A DNA stretch of 64,000 bases from Brassica napus. Lineage: Eukaryota > Streptophyta > Magnoliopsida > Brassicales > Brassicaceae. Location of the stretch: positions 60,471,338 through 60,535,337 of the forward strand of contig NC_063452.1 in the NCBI RefSeq assembly GCF_020379485.1, written 5' to 3'. A program made the translations under genes and the position numbers. The notes beneath the pieces were generated by a model. The model ran no database searches, was not told the origin of the DNA, and saw only the letters and a list, made by a program, of their open reading frames with translations. The stretch's first letter is position 1; each line of letters opens with the position of its first letter. Of this stretch, positions 1 through 10,195 are shown one piece after another.

Positions 1-388
1 ATAGATGTACAAATGTGGATTTGTGATAAAGTTTGATGACAATACTGTTTTTTTTAATTCTTATTCATAGTGGAGTGTGCATGTGTCAGAAAGAGGCCAA
101 TATCAACTTTTATGTTTTTGCGTATGAATTATAAATATATATATTATTTTGTATAATGCATACTTGCTCTACAACATTTGCTTGATAGATAGATGTAGTA
201 TATAAGGGATTGGCTGAAGTTCATGAATTATATAATTTGTACTTAAGGCCCATATATATACTACGACAGGCCATATATGATGGGCTTAAAACTCTCGGTA
301 TCGTTCGGAGGCTTTGATCTCGTGTTGGGAGTGTCCAAACTCAACTGTATAATCGTCCGTCGTTAAAACGTGAAGAAGTAAAAAAAAA
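1..388. other. 5' flank of the RlmH-like gene
   Basis: No coding potential is visible here. The stretch is AT-rich and ends in a short A-run immediately before the methyltransferase ATG, so it probably holds that gene's promoter and 5' UTR. No confident TATA box could be assigned. Confidence 0.4.
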
Positions 389-1497
389 ATGGCGATCTCT
401 TTCATGGTTACTTGTCACCTGAAGCAGCCTTACGCATCTGCTTCTCCTACTCCTCATGATAAAGGTTTATACATTTCTCAAATTTGTTGATTTCGAACGT
501 ATTGGTTGAAGATTGTGTGACGGTTTCATCAGGAAGAGCATGTAGATACACGGGCCAAGCAGTGGTACGCTTCCATCGACTTGATTAGGGTTTTGGACGT
601 TTAGGTTTTGATAAGTTTTTGGTTTCAATAGAGAGCTCTGCCGATACGTGTGATAACAGTGGGGAAAAAGAGATCGGAAGGTGTTCGACTCTTGGTCGAT
701 GAGTACAAGACCAAGCTTAAACCGTATTGCTCCTTTGAGGATTCTTTGGTTCGCTCCAATCCTCGAAATGCTCAGTACGTTGATTCGATTTTTGGAGATA
801 AAGCTCAGTAACTTAGATGGCTTTGGTTTGAAGTCAATAGTGTTTTTACTCGTAGGGATGTTAGAGCTCAGGTTGAGGATGAAGAAGTGGCTGTGATGAA
901 GCTTATTGGGCCTGATGTTTGGGTATTATTGAAATCTCTTTAGAATCAATCTGTAATTAGTCATTCTTGATGGTCTGATTGTGAGATTTTAGGTTGTGGT
1001 GCTTGACGAGAGAGGCCGTGACGTTGATTCAGAACAGATGGCTGAGTTACTTGGGGATGCAGGCAATAGTGTAAGCTTTGGCCTTTCCCTTTGTTCTTAG
1101 TCTTCTTGGAAAGTTATCAAACTGATTGAAGTTAATCTGATTCATCTTGAGGAAACCTTTCTTTACAAATGGAAAGGCTTAAGAGGACTTGTTAAGCAGG
1201 AGAGAATGTTTGACTCTGTGGCGATCTCTGTTTTCAGGGAGCTTCGAGGATATCGTTTTGTATAGGTGGAGCTTATGGACATGGAAGTGAAGTGAGGAAG
1301 CGAGCTAATGTGACCATTAGACTCTCCTCCATGGTCCTGAATCATCAGATAGCTCTTGTTGTACTTATGGAACAGCTTTACAGGTGATAACATTGTTACT
1401 TCTGTCTCTGCATTCCAATTATACTATGAGATGATGTAATTGGTTTCCTGTTTTCAGGGCATGGACTATTCTCAAGGGCCAAAATTACCATCATTGA
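389..1497 (+). CDS. RlmH-type rRNA methyltransferase, 7 exons (At5g10620-like)
   Basis: Seven exons join into an open frame of about 193 residues: 389-464, 533-564, 632-774, 856-922, 993-1070, 1238-1383 and 1458-1497. All have GT/AG borders and phases that add up. The middle reads IRVITVGKKRSEGVR, and the C-terminal half holds VVLDERGRDVDSE and the glycine loop IGGAYGHG. These are hallmarks of the RlmH/SPOUT family, whose bacterial members methylate N3 of pseudouridine 1915 in 23S rRNA using S-adenosylmethionine. The plant proteins are thought to act on organelle ribosomes. The first 40 or so residues are not family sequence and could be a targeting peptide (inference). Start is the only in-frame ATG of exon 1; stop is TGA at 1495. 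No frame damage is seen, so I regard the gene as functional. Its neighbour is a CYP81 P450 on the other strand, as in Arabidopsis. Confidence 0.88.
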
Positions 1498-2001
1498 GGG
1501 TGTACATGAATCTACTTTTTGGGTTCTTTTATTTTCGAGTTCTCCTGTCTAGAGAAACTACATTGCTAAATATAGCTTCTCCGCCGATAGTTGTATCAGA
1601 GATTGTTTATTGAACGTCAAATTTTACTTGCTTCTGATCCAGTTCATATTATGGTCATCGTTGAGTGGGACGTCTGTTCTTGTTTGTTGCATCACTATTT
1701 TTTGGTTATATAAGGACTGAATGAATGAAGAAGCAACAGTGGCTATTCAACAAATGATCATTCTCCATAGATCTCCATCTAAAGGAAGGAGGAGAGAGGA
1801 GACCTTCCCGTGATTAAGATCATCTTCCCTGCCTCTTGCAGATTTAATGCCAAGGAAGAACGAAAAAATGAAGAAACTGATTCCACTATTAAGGTAACTA
1901 TTTGTGATTTATGATCATTATTCATTCTCCTTATTGTACATGTGTATATATAAAAAAAGCAATCGTCTAAAGCAACTCTATTGGCCACAATACAGATGAC
2001 A
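1498..2001. other. Intergenic spacer between convergent genes
   Basis: This is the shared 3' region of the methyltransferase (+) and the P450 (-). It is AT-rich with several possible poly(A) signals. No ORF, repeat or RNA gene was recognised. Confidence 0.5.
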
Positions 2002-3498
2002 CTAGAGCTGAGACAAGATAGGAACCATATCAGGCCGTAGCTTAGGCAACGCGACAAGTGGCTCAGCCTTAGACATTGCCACACCAAAAACAGCCCTCAT
2101 GTCTATATCTCCTTCATCTACCTTCTCCCAATCAAAACACTGAACCAATGCTCCGACAGCAAGCGCCACTGTCCTCATTCCAAATCCAGCTCCAGGGCAT
2201 GCTCTCCTCCCAACTCCAAACGGCAAGAACCTGTAACCATCTCTATCGCCAAGAAACCCTTCAAATCTCTCAGGCTTGAAAACATCCCCGTCTTCCCAAA
2301 GCTCACCGTTTCTATGAACATCCCAGGCATTTACGAACAACATTGTGTTTTCCGGAAGCTCGTAGTTGCCTAAGTTGAATCTCTTTGATGAGCAGTGAGG
2401 AAGCAAGAGTGGAGCTACGGGGTATAGCCTGAGCGTCTCGTAGATGACACACCGAAGATAAGGTAAGCTCGAGAGATCGGAGTCTTGTATAATCCCTTTT
2501 TGCTTAGCATTAGATTTGATTTCTTCTCTGAGCTTCTCAAGCTTATCAGGATGGTTCAGCAAAACCGACATTGCCCATTCCATTACCGCAGGTGAAGTAT
2601 CAGTTCCGCCGTTGAACATAAGCACTACGATTCCTTTGATGACATCATCTGAGTAGAACTCTGGTTCTGTTTCTTGAAGGCGTAAGAACTTCTCCACTAC
2701 CGAACCGGTTGAATCAAATTTCTTCATCCGAACATCATCAATGAGTCGTTGAAGATACTCATCTCTCATCCTCTGCATCTCCATCACTCTCTTCTCAATA
2801 CCTTTGAACCCAATCCACCTCAACACTGGGAAAAAATCGCAGACGTTCATCGACATGCTCGAGAAGAACCTCGACTTGAAATCATCAAAGAACCTCTTCT
2901 CTGATTCCGGACCGCTCTCTTCAACGCCACGACTCCCAGAGACTAACCTGAGCATGACCTGAGCAGTGAGAAGCGTGAAATGATACTTGAGATCCACTTT
3001 CCTAGAGTCAACGGATGATCTGAAGAGTCTCGAACAGAGATTCAAGACTTCTTCGTTACGGATAAAGGAGTTCTTCTGGAGACTTGTGGAGGAGAAGACC
3101 TCGAGGGTGGAGAGACGGCGGAGAGTTCTCCAGAGATCTCCGTAAGGAGCGAGTCCGAAGTTCTTGTAGCCGTAGCTGAAGTGATCAGAGGTGATGGTCC
3201 TGGGGCGGTTCGCGAGGGTTTGGTCGTGGTTGGTGAAGCACTCTTCGATGGATTCTGGGGAAGAGAGGACAAGGACGGGACGGCATCCGAATTTTAGAAA
3301 GAGAACAGGGCCGTGGACTGAAGAGAGGTGATGGAGAGCTTGTGGTAAAGGAAACTTCTTGATAAGGTGAAGATGGCCGATGATGGGAAGAGACGTAGGG
3401 GTTGGTGGTAACTTGGAGTTTTGACTCCAAAGGGATCTGGCGAAGAAGAAGAAGATAGGAGCTGTGAGAGAGAAGATGATAAACCAGAGATTTTCCAT
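2002..3498 (-). CDS. Cytochrome P450, CYP81 family (CYP81K-like)
   Basis: One uninterrupted frame of 498 residues, the usual P450 length. It starts with a hydrophobic anchor (MENLWFIIFSLTAPIFFFFA), then the hinge motif LPPTPTSLPIIGHLHL. The I-helix oxygen-activation motif is FNGGTDTSPAVMEW, the K-helix ExxR is YETLRLYP, PERF precedes the haem loop, and the haem loop is FGVGRRACPG with its Cys thiolate ligand. The protein would be an ER-anchored haem mono-oxygenase needing a P450 reductase. CYP81 members act in specialised metabolism, such as indole glucosinolate hydroxylation; the substrate of this one cannot be read from sequence. An upstream in-frame ATG at 3576 would add 26 residues ending in a lysine run and spoil the signal anchor, so I chose the ATG at 3496-3498. 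CYP81 genes often carry one intron; none is needed here. The family call rests on overall resemblance and on the RlmH neighbour. Confidence 0.88.
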   Translation of the reverse strand: MENLWFIIFSLTAPIFFFFARSLWSQNSKLPPTPTSLPIIGHLHLIKKFPLPQALHHLSSVHGPVLFLKFGCRPVLVLSSPESIEECFTNHDQTLANRPRTITSDHFSYGYKNFGLAPYGDLWRTLRRLSTLEVFSSTSLQKNSFIRNEEVLNLCSRLFRSSVDSRKVDLKYHFTLLTAQVMLRLVSGSRGVEESGPESEKRFFDDFKSRFFSSMSMNVCDFFPVLRWIGFKGIEKRVMEMQRMRDEYLQRLIDDVRMKKFDSTGSVVEKFLRLQETEPEFYSDDVIKGIVVLMFNGGTDTSPAVMEWAMSVLLNHPDKLEKLREEIKSNAKQKGIIQDSDLSSLPYLRCVIYETLRLYPVAPLLLPHCSSKRFNLGNYELPENTMLFVNAWDVHRNGELWEDGDVFKPERFEGFLGDRDGYRFLPFGVGRRACPGAGFGMRTVALAVGALVQCFDWEKVDEGDIDMRAVFGVAMSKAEPLVALPKLRPDMVPILSQL

Positions 3499-4537
3499 TT
3501 TCTTCTTTTTTTTCTGGTCAAGGCTGAAGATTGATTGACAAGAAGAGGACGAAAGATGAATTAGAGATATCAACAAAACAATTGACAGTGGTTATTTTTT
3601 TGTTTATCCCACACATAGAAAATTGAATTACAACATGTTTTCAACGAGTTTGGTCGGAACTGAAGCTTCTTGATATACATTTATGTACATTTTTCTTAGT
3701 GTTGGTAGTAAAGTAGAAGATGGTCAATTTGGTGGGTTTGTTCTTACTTGTCTCTTGCTATCTAGGTTTGTTCTTGCACGTAAGATAAGAGGTATATTTC
3801 AGTTGTGACTATCATTTGTTTGTTCTTGAGGTCAACTGTTTTGCAGTTTGTATAATTGTTGATCACATTCTTTTCGTGATAACAGATAAAGACTTAGTTG
3901 ACAAAACATAGAAAAATGTAGGATCTTAAAGTTGATGTTCATTTGTTTTAACTGAGGTTGAGCTGGCTCCTCGGATGAGCTTATTTTTCTAATCCTAGGT
4001 TTTGACATTGACTTGGTGGAAGTCATTTTTCAGACTATTATTTTTCTCATAAGTATATCCGTGCGTTTTAGTTTCAATTTCTCAAAAAGGTGCAAGGCTT
4101 TTTCTTTTAAATGATGCAGGCCAAGGTTCTTCTTACTTAATGTGCATTGACATAGTTTACAGATGGACCACCTGAGTTGTTGGTGGACTAATCCTCTCTT
4201 GTTCAATAACTAATTGTGGTGGTGTGCATAAACTAGTTCTCTGGAAAATGTTAGTGTTCATGATCCACGTTTCGTTGTGACTTGGTTGGAAAGCCTTTTT
4301 TTTTCTTTTCTTTTAAGTCACTCACTGCCTTTATTATGCCTTCTGCTTACCTTAAAGAAGGATTTAGGATGACCACTAAACATGTTTGTTTACTTTTAAG
4401 GTCAACTATTTTGGTGACTTTTGTAACTTGGCTCTCAGGTTTAGTCGTTGACTTGCTGTGAAGTATATACATATAGTAATTCCACCCAGTCTTAGGTCTC
4501 TTGTGATAATACTAGCTGTGTTTCTTCCTGTGCAAAA
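3499..4537. other. Intergenic region between P450 and lectin kinase relic
   Basis: Divergent promoter region of about 1 kb. Several TTGAC cores, the W-box sequence bound by WRKY factors, are scattered through 3830-4450. That fits defence-responsive genes but is close to chance frequency in AT-rich DNA. No ORF or repeat was recognised. Confidence 0.35.
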
Positions 4538-4937
4538 ATGGCCAGCTCTATGCTCTTCTTTTCATTTATTTTGATTCTCCCTTGTGTCTGTTCAATCCAT
4601 TTTAAGATAACTCGTTTCAACCAAAGTTCTGAAATAGCATACCAAGGAGATGCAAGATCAAAAAGAGGTCTGTTGAGCTTACCAGCATCAACTTCACTTG
4701 CCGTGCTGGTTGGGTCACTTACGGTAAAGAGGTTCCTCTATGGGATCCAGTAATAGGTAAGCCCTTCGGATTTCACCACCCGCTTCTCCTTCAGAATCGA
4801 TACTGGCCGTGCTAAGTTCGGTAAGTATGGCCAAGGGTTCGCTTTCTTCTTAGCCCCGGCTCGAATCAGAATGCCTTCCAACTCAGCCGGTGGTTTCTTG
4901 GGTCTCTTTAATCAAACCAGCGTTAAGTCTTCCTCTT

Positions 4938-5104
4938 TGAAATAAGTTATTATTGAATAGAATGAAAACAGCCCCCTATTCTCACAACTAAAGCTCTGTA
5001 TTTATACATAGACGTTTCCTATTAGGATAAGGACTAGGAAACTAAACATCATTATCTATCTAGAAGTAGGAGTTATCTCCATATAACTTGTAGTTATCCC
5101 AATA
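4938..5104 (-). repeat. Copia1 3' LTR
   Basis: 167 bp. In element orientation it begins TATTGGGATAAC and ends TTTCA, so it lacks the usual leading TG; both copies share this. It is identical to the copy at 9633-9799. Confidence 0.95.
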
Positions 5105-5111
5105 CTCCCCC

Positions 5112-8100
5112 TCAAGTTGGCAGTGTGAGATTGCGAACACCCAACTTGGACACAAATCTTTCAAATGCCGGTCCTGGTAATGACTTTGTAAGAATGTCAG
5201 CGAGTTGATTCTTTGACGTGACATGTTCAGTAGTAATGAGTTTAGACTTGAGTGCATCGCGGACATGGTGACAGTCGCGCTCGATATGCTTGGTACGCTC
5301 ATGAAACACCGGGTTTGCAGCAATATACAGAGCGGATTTACTGTCACAGTAGAGCTTCATTGGCGTTGGATGCGCAATGCCAAAGGACTCGAGAAGGCCC
5401 TTCATCCATTTTAGGTCTTTGAGAGCAACAGACATTGCACGATATTCAGCTTCAGCCGACGAAAGAGAGACTGTATCTTGCTTCTTGGTCTGCCAAGCAA
5501 CCGGAGACTCACCTAAGAAGGTAATATATGCACTCAGAAAACGCCTAGACAGAGGGCAAGATGACCAATCAGAGTCACAGTAGACACTTAGTTGCAGGTT
5601 ATCATCGGCTTGAAGAAATATTCCCTGGCCTGGACTTCCTTTGAGGTATCGAACTACCCGTAACGCAGCTTCCCAGTGAGGTAATAGCGGCTTGTGCAGG
5701 AATTGAGACAGAGTATGGATAGCATATCCAAGGTCAGGACGCGTATTAGTGAGGTAGATTAAACGACCTACCAAACGTCTGTATTGTTGTATGTTAGCGA
5801 GAGGTCCTGTAGCCAAAGCAAGCTTGTGGTTGAGTTCCATAGGTGCAGGAGCTGGTTTAGCACCAAGAAGACCAGTCTCTGCAATAATATCAAGAGCATA
5901 CTTCCGTTGAGAAACATAAAACCCTGTCTGATTCCTAGCAACTTCGAGACCCAAGAAGTATTTTAATGTGCCAAGATCCTTCATCTTAAAGCACCGGTGA
6001 AGATAGTCTTTGAATTCTTGTAGAACTTTAGCATCATTAGAGGCAATCACGAAGTCATCCACGTATACCAAGATATGCAAACATGTGGAACCCCGTACTT
6101 TAGAGAAAAGAGACTGGTCAGCATAGTCATGAGAGAAACCAAAGTCCTGGAGCGCCTTAGTAAGCTTAGAGTACCAACAGCGTGGTGCTTGGCGCAGCCC
6201 GTACAGAGACTTTTTGAGACGACAGACCTTGGTCGGATCGGAGCATTTAAAACCCTGCGGGAGTTTCATATATATCTCTTCTTCGAGGTCACCATGTAAA
6301 AATGCGTTTGTAACATCCATCTGGTGGACAAACCAATTCTTGACTGCAGCTAGTTTGAGTATGAAGCGGACCGAGGCGAGTTTAGCAACAGGCGCAAATG
6401 TGTCAGTGAAGTCTTCACCTTCGGTTTGATGATTACCAAGCACAACGAGACGTGCTTTAGGTCGTTCTAACGTGCCATCCGCATTATACTTGTTAGAGTA
6501 AAGCCACTGGTTGCCAAGGGCTTTCTTGCCCGGAGGTAGATTAGTGACCTCCCATGTATCAGTGGCTTCAAAGGCCGTGACCTCCTTGTGCATTGCATCG
6601 CCCCATATCTTGAGTTTAGAAGCCTCGCGATAGCTCTTAGGAACATCATCATGAATAAGAGCAGCCATAAACGCTTGATGCGTAACTGAAAATATCTTGT
6701 CAGTGAGATAGCTAGATATAGGGTATGGGGTCATACCTGAGACCGTTTCTGGAGGACCAAGATCAGGCGAGTAGAGTACGTGAGAGGGTTTATTATCATG
6801 TTGAGCTGAATGGGTCACATAGTCTTTGAGTAGAATTGATGTAGTTTTATGCCTTTGACCTCGACCAAGAATCTCTGGTATGCCTGGGGATGCAGTAAAT
6901 TCATCTGTAGTAGGAGGCACAGGAGTTACAGACTGGTGCGGTGATGCTGGAGAAGTATGAATAGCTGCTGTAGGCATTACAGGATTTGTTTCAGACGTAG
7001 GCGGAAGACTAGTACTAACCGGTGGTGGGACTGTGTGATCTGAACTGGTAGGAGGAGAAGGTGGCAGAGGCAGCGAACTCCCCCTTGAGTCCAAGTTCGG
7101 TAGTAACCAATCATCTATAGTAGGGTCATAATGATTCATAGGTGGTGTAACATATGCATCAGTATGTACACCAGGGAACTTTGATTCAGAGAAGGCAACA
7201 TCTCTGCTACTGAAGAACTCGTGAGTGTCAAGATCATATAATTTCCATGCTTTCTTACCATAAGGATAGCCAACAAAGATACACTTTCTGCTGCGATCGC
7301 CAAATTTGTCTTTGTCACGCGCCTTCCGATGAGAGTAACACAAACACCCAAAGACACGGAGCTTATCATAATCTGGTTTTGTTCCAAATAAAAGTTCATA
7401 AGGTGTTTTTCCTTGAAGAACTTGAGATGGCGTGCGATTTATTAAGTGAGCAGCTGTTAGTATGCTCTCACCCCAGAATGTGACTGGGAGATGTGCTTGA
7501 AATAGACACGCCCGAGCTACGTTTAGGATGTGGCGATGCTTCCGTTCGACTCGAGCGTTCTGCTGTGGTGTGTCTACACATGAGGTTTGATGGACAATAC
7601 CTTGCTGTTTGAAGTAGGACGAGAGGGTGAGAAATTCAGAACCATTATCTGTGCGAACTGTCCTTACTTTCTTGCCAAACTGGCGCTCAGACAGAGCCAT
7701 GAATTCTTTGAGCAATTTCGAGACCTCTGACTTCTCTAACATCAGATATGTCCACACTGCCCGCGAGTAATCGTCAACAATAGTTAAGAAGTATCTAGCA
7801 CCACACGAAGAAGTTGTTCTGTAGGGTCCCCACACATCACAATGAATCAGAGAGAATGGTTCAAAAGCTTTATGTGAACTATTATTAAAAACTTGGCGCG
7901 TTTGTTTAGCGCGAAAACAAATCTCACAACTCGAGGCTTGCTCAGAATCGAAAACCAGTTTATCTAAAACATGTAAAGATGACAAAACTCGAAAAGAAGG
8001 GTGTCCAAGTCTCCTATGCCAAAGTTCTGAAGTAGATGAATTCTTGTACTCAGTCCGATGAACACGTGCAGCCGTGACCCCTGTGAAGTAATAAACCCCC

Positions 8101-9554
8101 TCACGTTCTTCACCCGTTCCAATCAGGGTCTTCGTAAAACGGTCCTGCAAAACACATAAGGTGTCAGTGAAGATAGCAATACAGCCAGTTTGTTTAAGAA
8201 GACAAGACACCGATATCAATGTGCAGTTAAAATCTTCAACATATAAAACATCAGTTAGGTAGTAGTCTCGGCTGAGAACAAGTTTGCCCTTCTTTGTTGC
8301 TTTAGAGAAGCGGCCATTTGGAAATCTGACCGAGGAAGAATGTATATCAACGACATCACTCAGGATTGAAAGGTCTCCTGTCATATGATGCGATGCGCCT
8401 GTATCTATGATAACATCTTTAGGTGTAGGTTTACCCGAAAGTTTTTCAGAAGACAATGATTGTTGAGTGGTCTGAAGAAGTTGAAGTAGTTGAGTGATCT
8501 GATCGTTGTTAAGTGTTGGAGAGGGAGCCGCAGAGGCATTGTTTGTTAGTGCTCTCGAAGAGTTAGACCTGCCACGACCCCGTCCTGAGTTCTGAGAACG
8601 TCCACCACGTCCACGAGAATTATTTCCTGCATTCGTGGTATTCTTCTGTTCATACCACCATTCTGGATAGCCGTGCAAGAGAAAACATTCACTCTGATCA
8701 TGTCCTTTGCGAGAGCAATGAGTACATGATCGATTTGGATCCCGACTTCGGGTGAAGACTGTTGTAGGTTGTTGCGTAGTGGTTTTGACAAGATCAGTTT
8801 GAGCAGCTTGAGCAGTGAAGCCGACTGCCTCTGTTTTGTGTTCCTTTGATCGTGATGTATTGTTGTGTTGTTCTTCACGGATGACGCGGGAGTACACATT
8901 GTTGATGTCGGGAAGAGGGTCCTCATCAATTATCTGAGATCTGATGTTACGAAACCGAGACTCATCCAGTCCAAATAAGAACTTGTGAACTCGTATCTCC
9001 GCTCGTTCTTTTTCTATATCTGCGGAAGCATCACAAGAGCAAGATCGAGGTGTCTTGAGATTATCAAGTTCCTCCCATAGTTTCGCGAGCCGGCCATAGT
9101 ACTCGATCACAGTCTGACCATCTTGTTGACATGTATTAATTTCATCACGAAGTTGATGAAGTCGGACCCCATTCCGAACAGAGAACCGACGCTGGAGGTT
9201 GTCCCAAAGCTTATGCGCGTCAGGTACAAAGGTTACGGTTGATCTGATTTTAGGGTCTATGGACGTTCTGATCCATCCAACAAGCATCGAGTTTGTAGCT
9301 AACCATCGTGAGAGATCTGGTTCTGTCGCAGGTTTTGGGATTGTTCCCCGGATGAAACTTAGCTTTCGCTTGGCTTGGATAGAGTTTGATAACTCTGTAG
9401 CCCATTCCGTATAATTATCACCGCGAAGCAAAACAGAGGTAATCAGTGCTCCAGGGTTGTCGGAAGGGTGTAGATAGTATATGCTAGAAGCATCATTAGG
9501 AGAGGGTAAGGTTGCCATAGGCGTAGAGGACAGAGCTAAAGTCGTGTCTCCCAT
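5112..9554 (-). CDS. Copia1 gag-pol polyprotein, 1480 residues, intact
   Basis: Domains in order: Gag with DNYTEWATEL near the N-terminus; CCHC knuckle CTHCSRKGHDQSEC at about residues 273-286; aspartic protease DTGASHHMTG near 381; the GAG-pre-integrase zinc site (HRRLGHPSF, then CEICFRAKQ) from about 508; integrase catalytic residues in HCDVWGP (about 570), TDNGSEF (631) and a Glu near 668; reverse transcriptase with YVDD near 1162; and RNase H with CDSDWSS, SSAEAEYRAM and CDSKSALY between about 1325 and 1405. The order protease-integrase-RT-RNase H defines Ty1/Copia. No stop or frameshift interrupts it and every catalytic motif is present. The start ATG at 9552-9554 lies about 65 bp inside the primer site. 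The products would form cytoplasmic particles, copy the RNA and insert the cDNA. Confidence 0.95.
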   Translation of the reverse strand: MGDTTLALSSTPMATLPSPNDASSIYYLHPSDNPGALITSVLLRGDNYTEWATELSNSIQAKRKLSFIRGTIPKPATEPDLSRWLATNSMLVGWIRTSIDPKIRSTVTFVPDAHKLWDNLQRRFSVRNGVRLHQLRDEINTCQQDGQTVIEYYGRLAKLWEELDNLKTPRSCSCDASADIEKERAEIRVHKFLFGLDESRFRNIRSQIIDEDPLPDINNVYSRVIREEQHNNTSRSKEHKTEAVGFTAQAAQTDLVKTTTQQPTTVFTRSRDPNRSCTHCSRKGHDQSECFLLHGYPEWWYEQKNTTNAGNNSRGRGGRSQNSGRGRGRSNSSRALTNNASAAPSPTLNNDQITQLLQLLQTTQQSLSSEKLSGKPTPKDVIIDTGASHHMTGDLSILSDVVDIHSSSVRFPNGRFSKATKKGKLVLSRDYYLTDVLYVEDFNCTLISVSCLLKQTGCIAIFTDTLCVLQDRFTKTLIGTGEEREGVYYFTGVTAARVHRTEYKNSSTSELWHRRLGHPSFRVLSSLHVLDKLVFDSEQASSCEICFRAKQTRQVFNNSSHKAFEPFSLIHCDVWGPYRTTSSCGARYFLTIVDDYSRAVWTYLMLEKSEVSKLLKEFMALSERQFGKKVRTVRTDNGSEFLTLSSYFKQQGIVHQTSCVDTPQQNARVERKHRHILNVARACLFQAHLPVTFWGESILTAAHLINRTPSQVLQGKTPYELLFGTKPDYDKLRVFGCLCYSHRKARDKDKFGDRSRKCIFVGYPYGKKAWKLYDLDTHEFFSSRDVAFSESKFPGVHTDAYVTPPMNHYDPTIDDWLLPNLDSRGSSLPLPPSPPTSSDHTVPPPVSTSLPPTSETNPVMPTAAIHTSPASPHQSVTPVPPTTDEFTASPGIPEILGRGQRHKTTSILLKDYVTHSAQHDNKPSHVLYSPDLGPPETVSGMTPYPISSYLTDKIFSVTHQAFMAALIHDDVPKSYREASKLKIWGDAMHKEVTAFEATDTWEVTNLPPGKKALGNQWLYSNKYNADGTLERPKARLVVLGNHQTEGEDFTDTFAPVAKLASVRFILKLAAVKNWFVHQMDVTNAFLHGDLEEEIYMKLPQGFKCSDPTKVCRLKKSLYGLRQAPRCWYSKLTKALQDFGFSHDYADQSLFSKVRGSTCLHILVYVDDFVIASNDAKVLQEFKDYLHRCFKMKDLGTLKYFLGLEVARNQTGFYVSQRKYALDIIAETGLLGAKPAPAPMELNHKLALATGPLANIQQYRRLVGRLIYLTNTRPDLGYAIHTLSQFLHKPLLPHWEAALRVVRYLKGSPGQGIFLQADDNLQLSVYCDSDWSSCPLSRRFLSAYITFLGESPVAWQTKKQDTVSLSSAEAEYRAMSVALKDLKWMKGLLESFGIAHPTPMKLYCDSKSALYIAANPVFHERTKHIERDCHHVRDALKSKLITTEHVTSKNQLADILTKSLPGPAFERFVSKLGVRNLTLPT

Positions 9555-9620
9555 GTTTCTTGAGTATCAAGAAACACGTTTTAGTAGTAGAAAAAAAAAA
9601 TTAGGTTTCAGGTTCTTTTT

Positions 9621-9632
9621 GCTCTGATACCA
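9621..9632 (-). promoter_or_regulatory. Copia1 primer-binding site
   Basis: Reads TGGTATCAGAGC on the minus strand directly after the 5' LTR. This is the standard plant Copia site that pairs with the 3' end of initiator methionine tRNA to prime minus-strand cDNA synthesis. Confidence 0.93.
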
Positions 9633-9799
9633 TGAAATAAGTTATTATTGAATAGAATGAAAACAGCCCCCTATTCTCACAACTAAAGCTCTGTATTTAT
9701 ACATAGACGTTTCCTATTAGGATAAGGACTAGGAAACTAAACATCATTATCTATCTAGAAGTAGGAGTTATCTCCATATAACTTGTAGTTATCCCAATA
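9633..9799 (-). repeat. Copia1 5' LTR
   Basis: 167 bp, identical to the 3' LTR. It would carry the promoter of the genomic transcript. Confidence 0.95.
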
Positions 9800-10195
9800 C
9801 TCTTTCCCACTCGTTCAGGTACACGTTTACTAATACAAACTGGGATCCTGTCGACATGACATCTCACGTGGGAATCAACAACAACTCTCTAATGTCTTCC
9901 ATCGTCACTTCTTGGAACGCAACGTTACACAACAAATATATAGCTCGCGTGCTGATCTTCTACGATTCCTCTAGAAGAAACTTGAGCTGCCTCTTGGAGT
10001 TATAATAAAACATCTGATCCTAAGGAGAACTCTGCATCAACTGGATCGTTCAGCGAGGGAAACAGACTTCTGTCGTGGGAGTACAGTTCAAGCCTAGAGC
10101 CACGAGATATCAAGAAGATTGAAACTGACAGGAAGGTGATGATCATCGGTGTTTCAGTTACAGGTTTTGTTTTAGTGACCTTTCTTTGTCTCCTT

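Larger units (their letters stand above)
4938..9799 (-). mobile_element. Copia1: complete Ty1/Copia element with identical LTRs
   Basis: A 4862-bp element on the minus strand, bounded by 167-bp LTRs and by the 5-bp target duplication CTCTT at 4933-4937 and 9800-9804. A primer-binding site TGGTATCAGAGC, matching the 3' end of initiator tRNA-Met, abuts the 5' LTR. A purine tract GAGGGGGAG abuts the 3' LTR. One 1480-codon frame fills the inside. The two LTRs read identical base for base, so the insertion is recent and the element may be autonomous. It sits inside the lectin domain of the LecRK relic. Confidence 0.97.
4538..10195 (+). pseudogene. L-type lectin receptor kinase relic (LecRK-IX/At5g10530-like), split by Copia1
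   Basis: The ATG at 4538 opens a signal peptide (MASSMLFFSFILILPCVCS) followed by legume-lectin sequence FNQSSEIAYQGDAR. Frame then shifts. In other frames up to 4937 the lectin sequence continues (FTCRAGWVTYGK, PLWDPVIGKP, FAFFLAPAR, GGFLGLFNQT). After Copia1 it resumes at about 9805 with WDPVDMTSHVGINNNSL, SWNAT and RVLIFYDSSRRNLS, then GNRLLSWEYSSSLE and a membrane span near 10140-10195. The kinase domain is absent; AT-rich DNA follows. LecRKs are plasma-membrane receptors with an extracellular lectin domain and a cytoplasmic kinase. Frameshifts lie on both sides of the insertion. The missing kinase and at least three frame breaks mean it cannot be functional. Confidence 0.85.

Noticed and set aside
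3830..4450. Cluster of W-box TTGAC motifs as a regulatory module
   Set aside because: A five-base motif in a kilobase of AT-rich DNA is near chance, and the downstream gene is dead.
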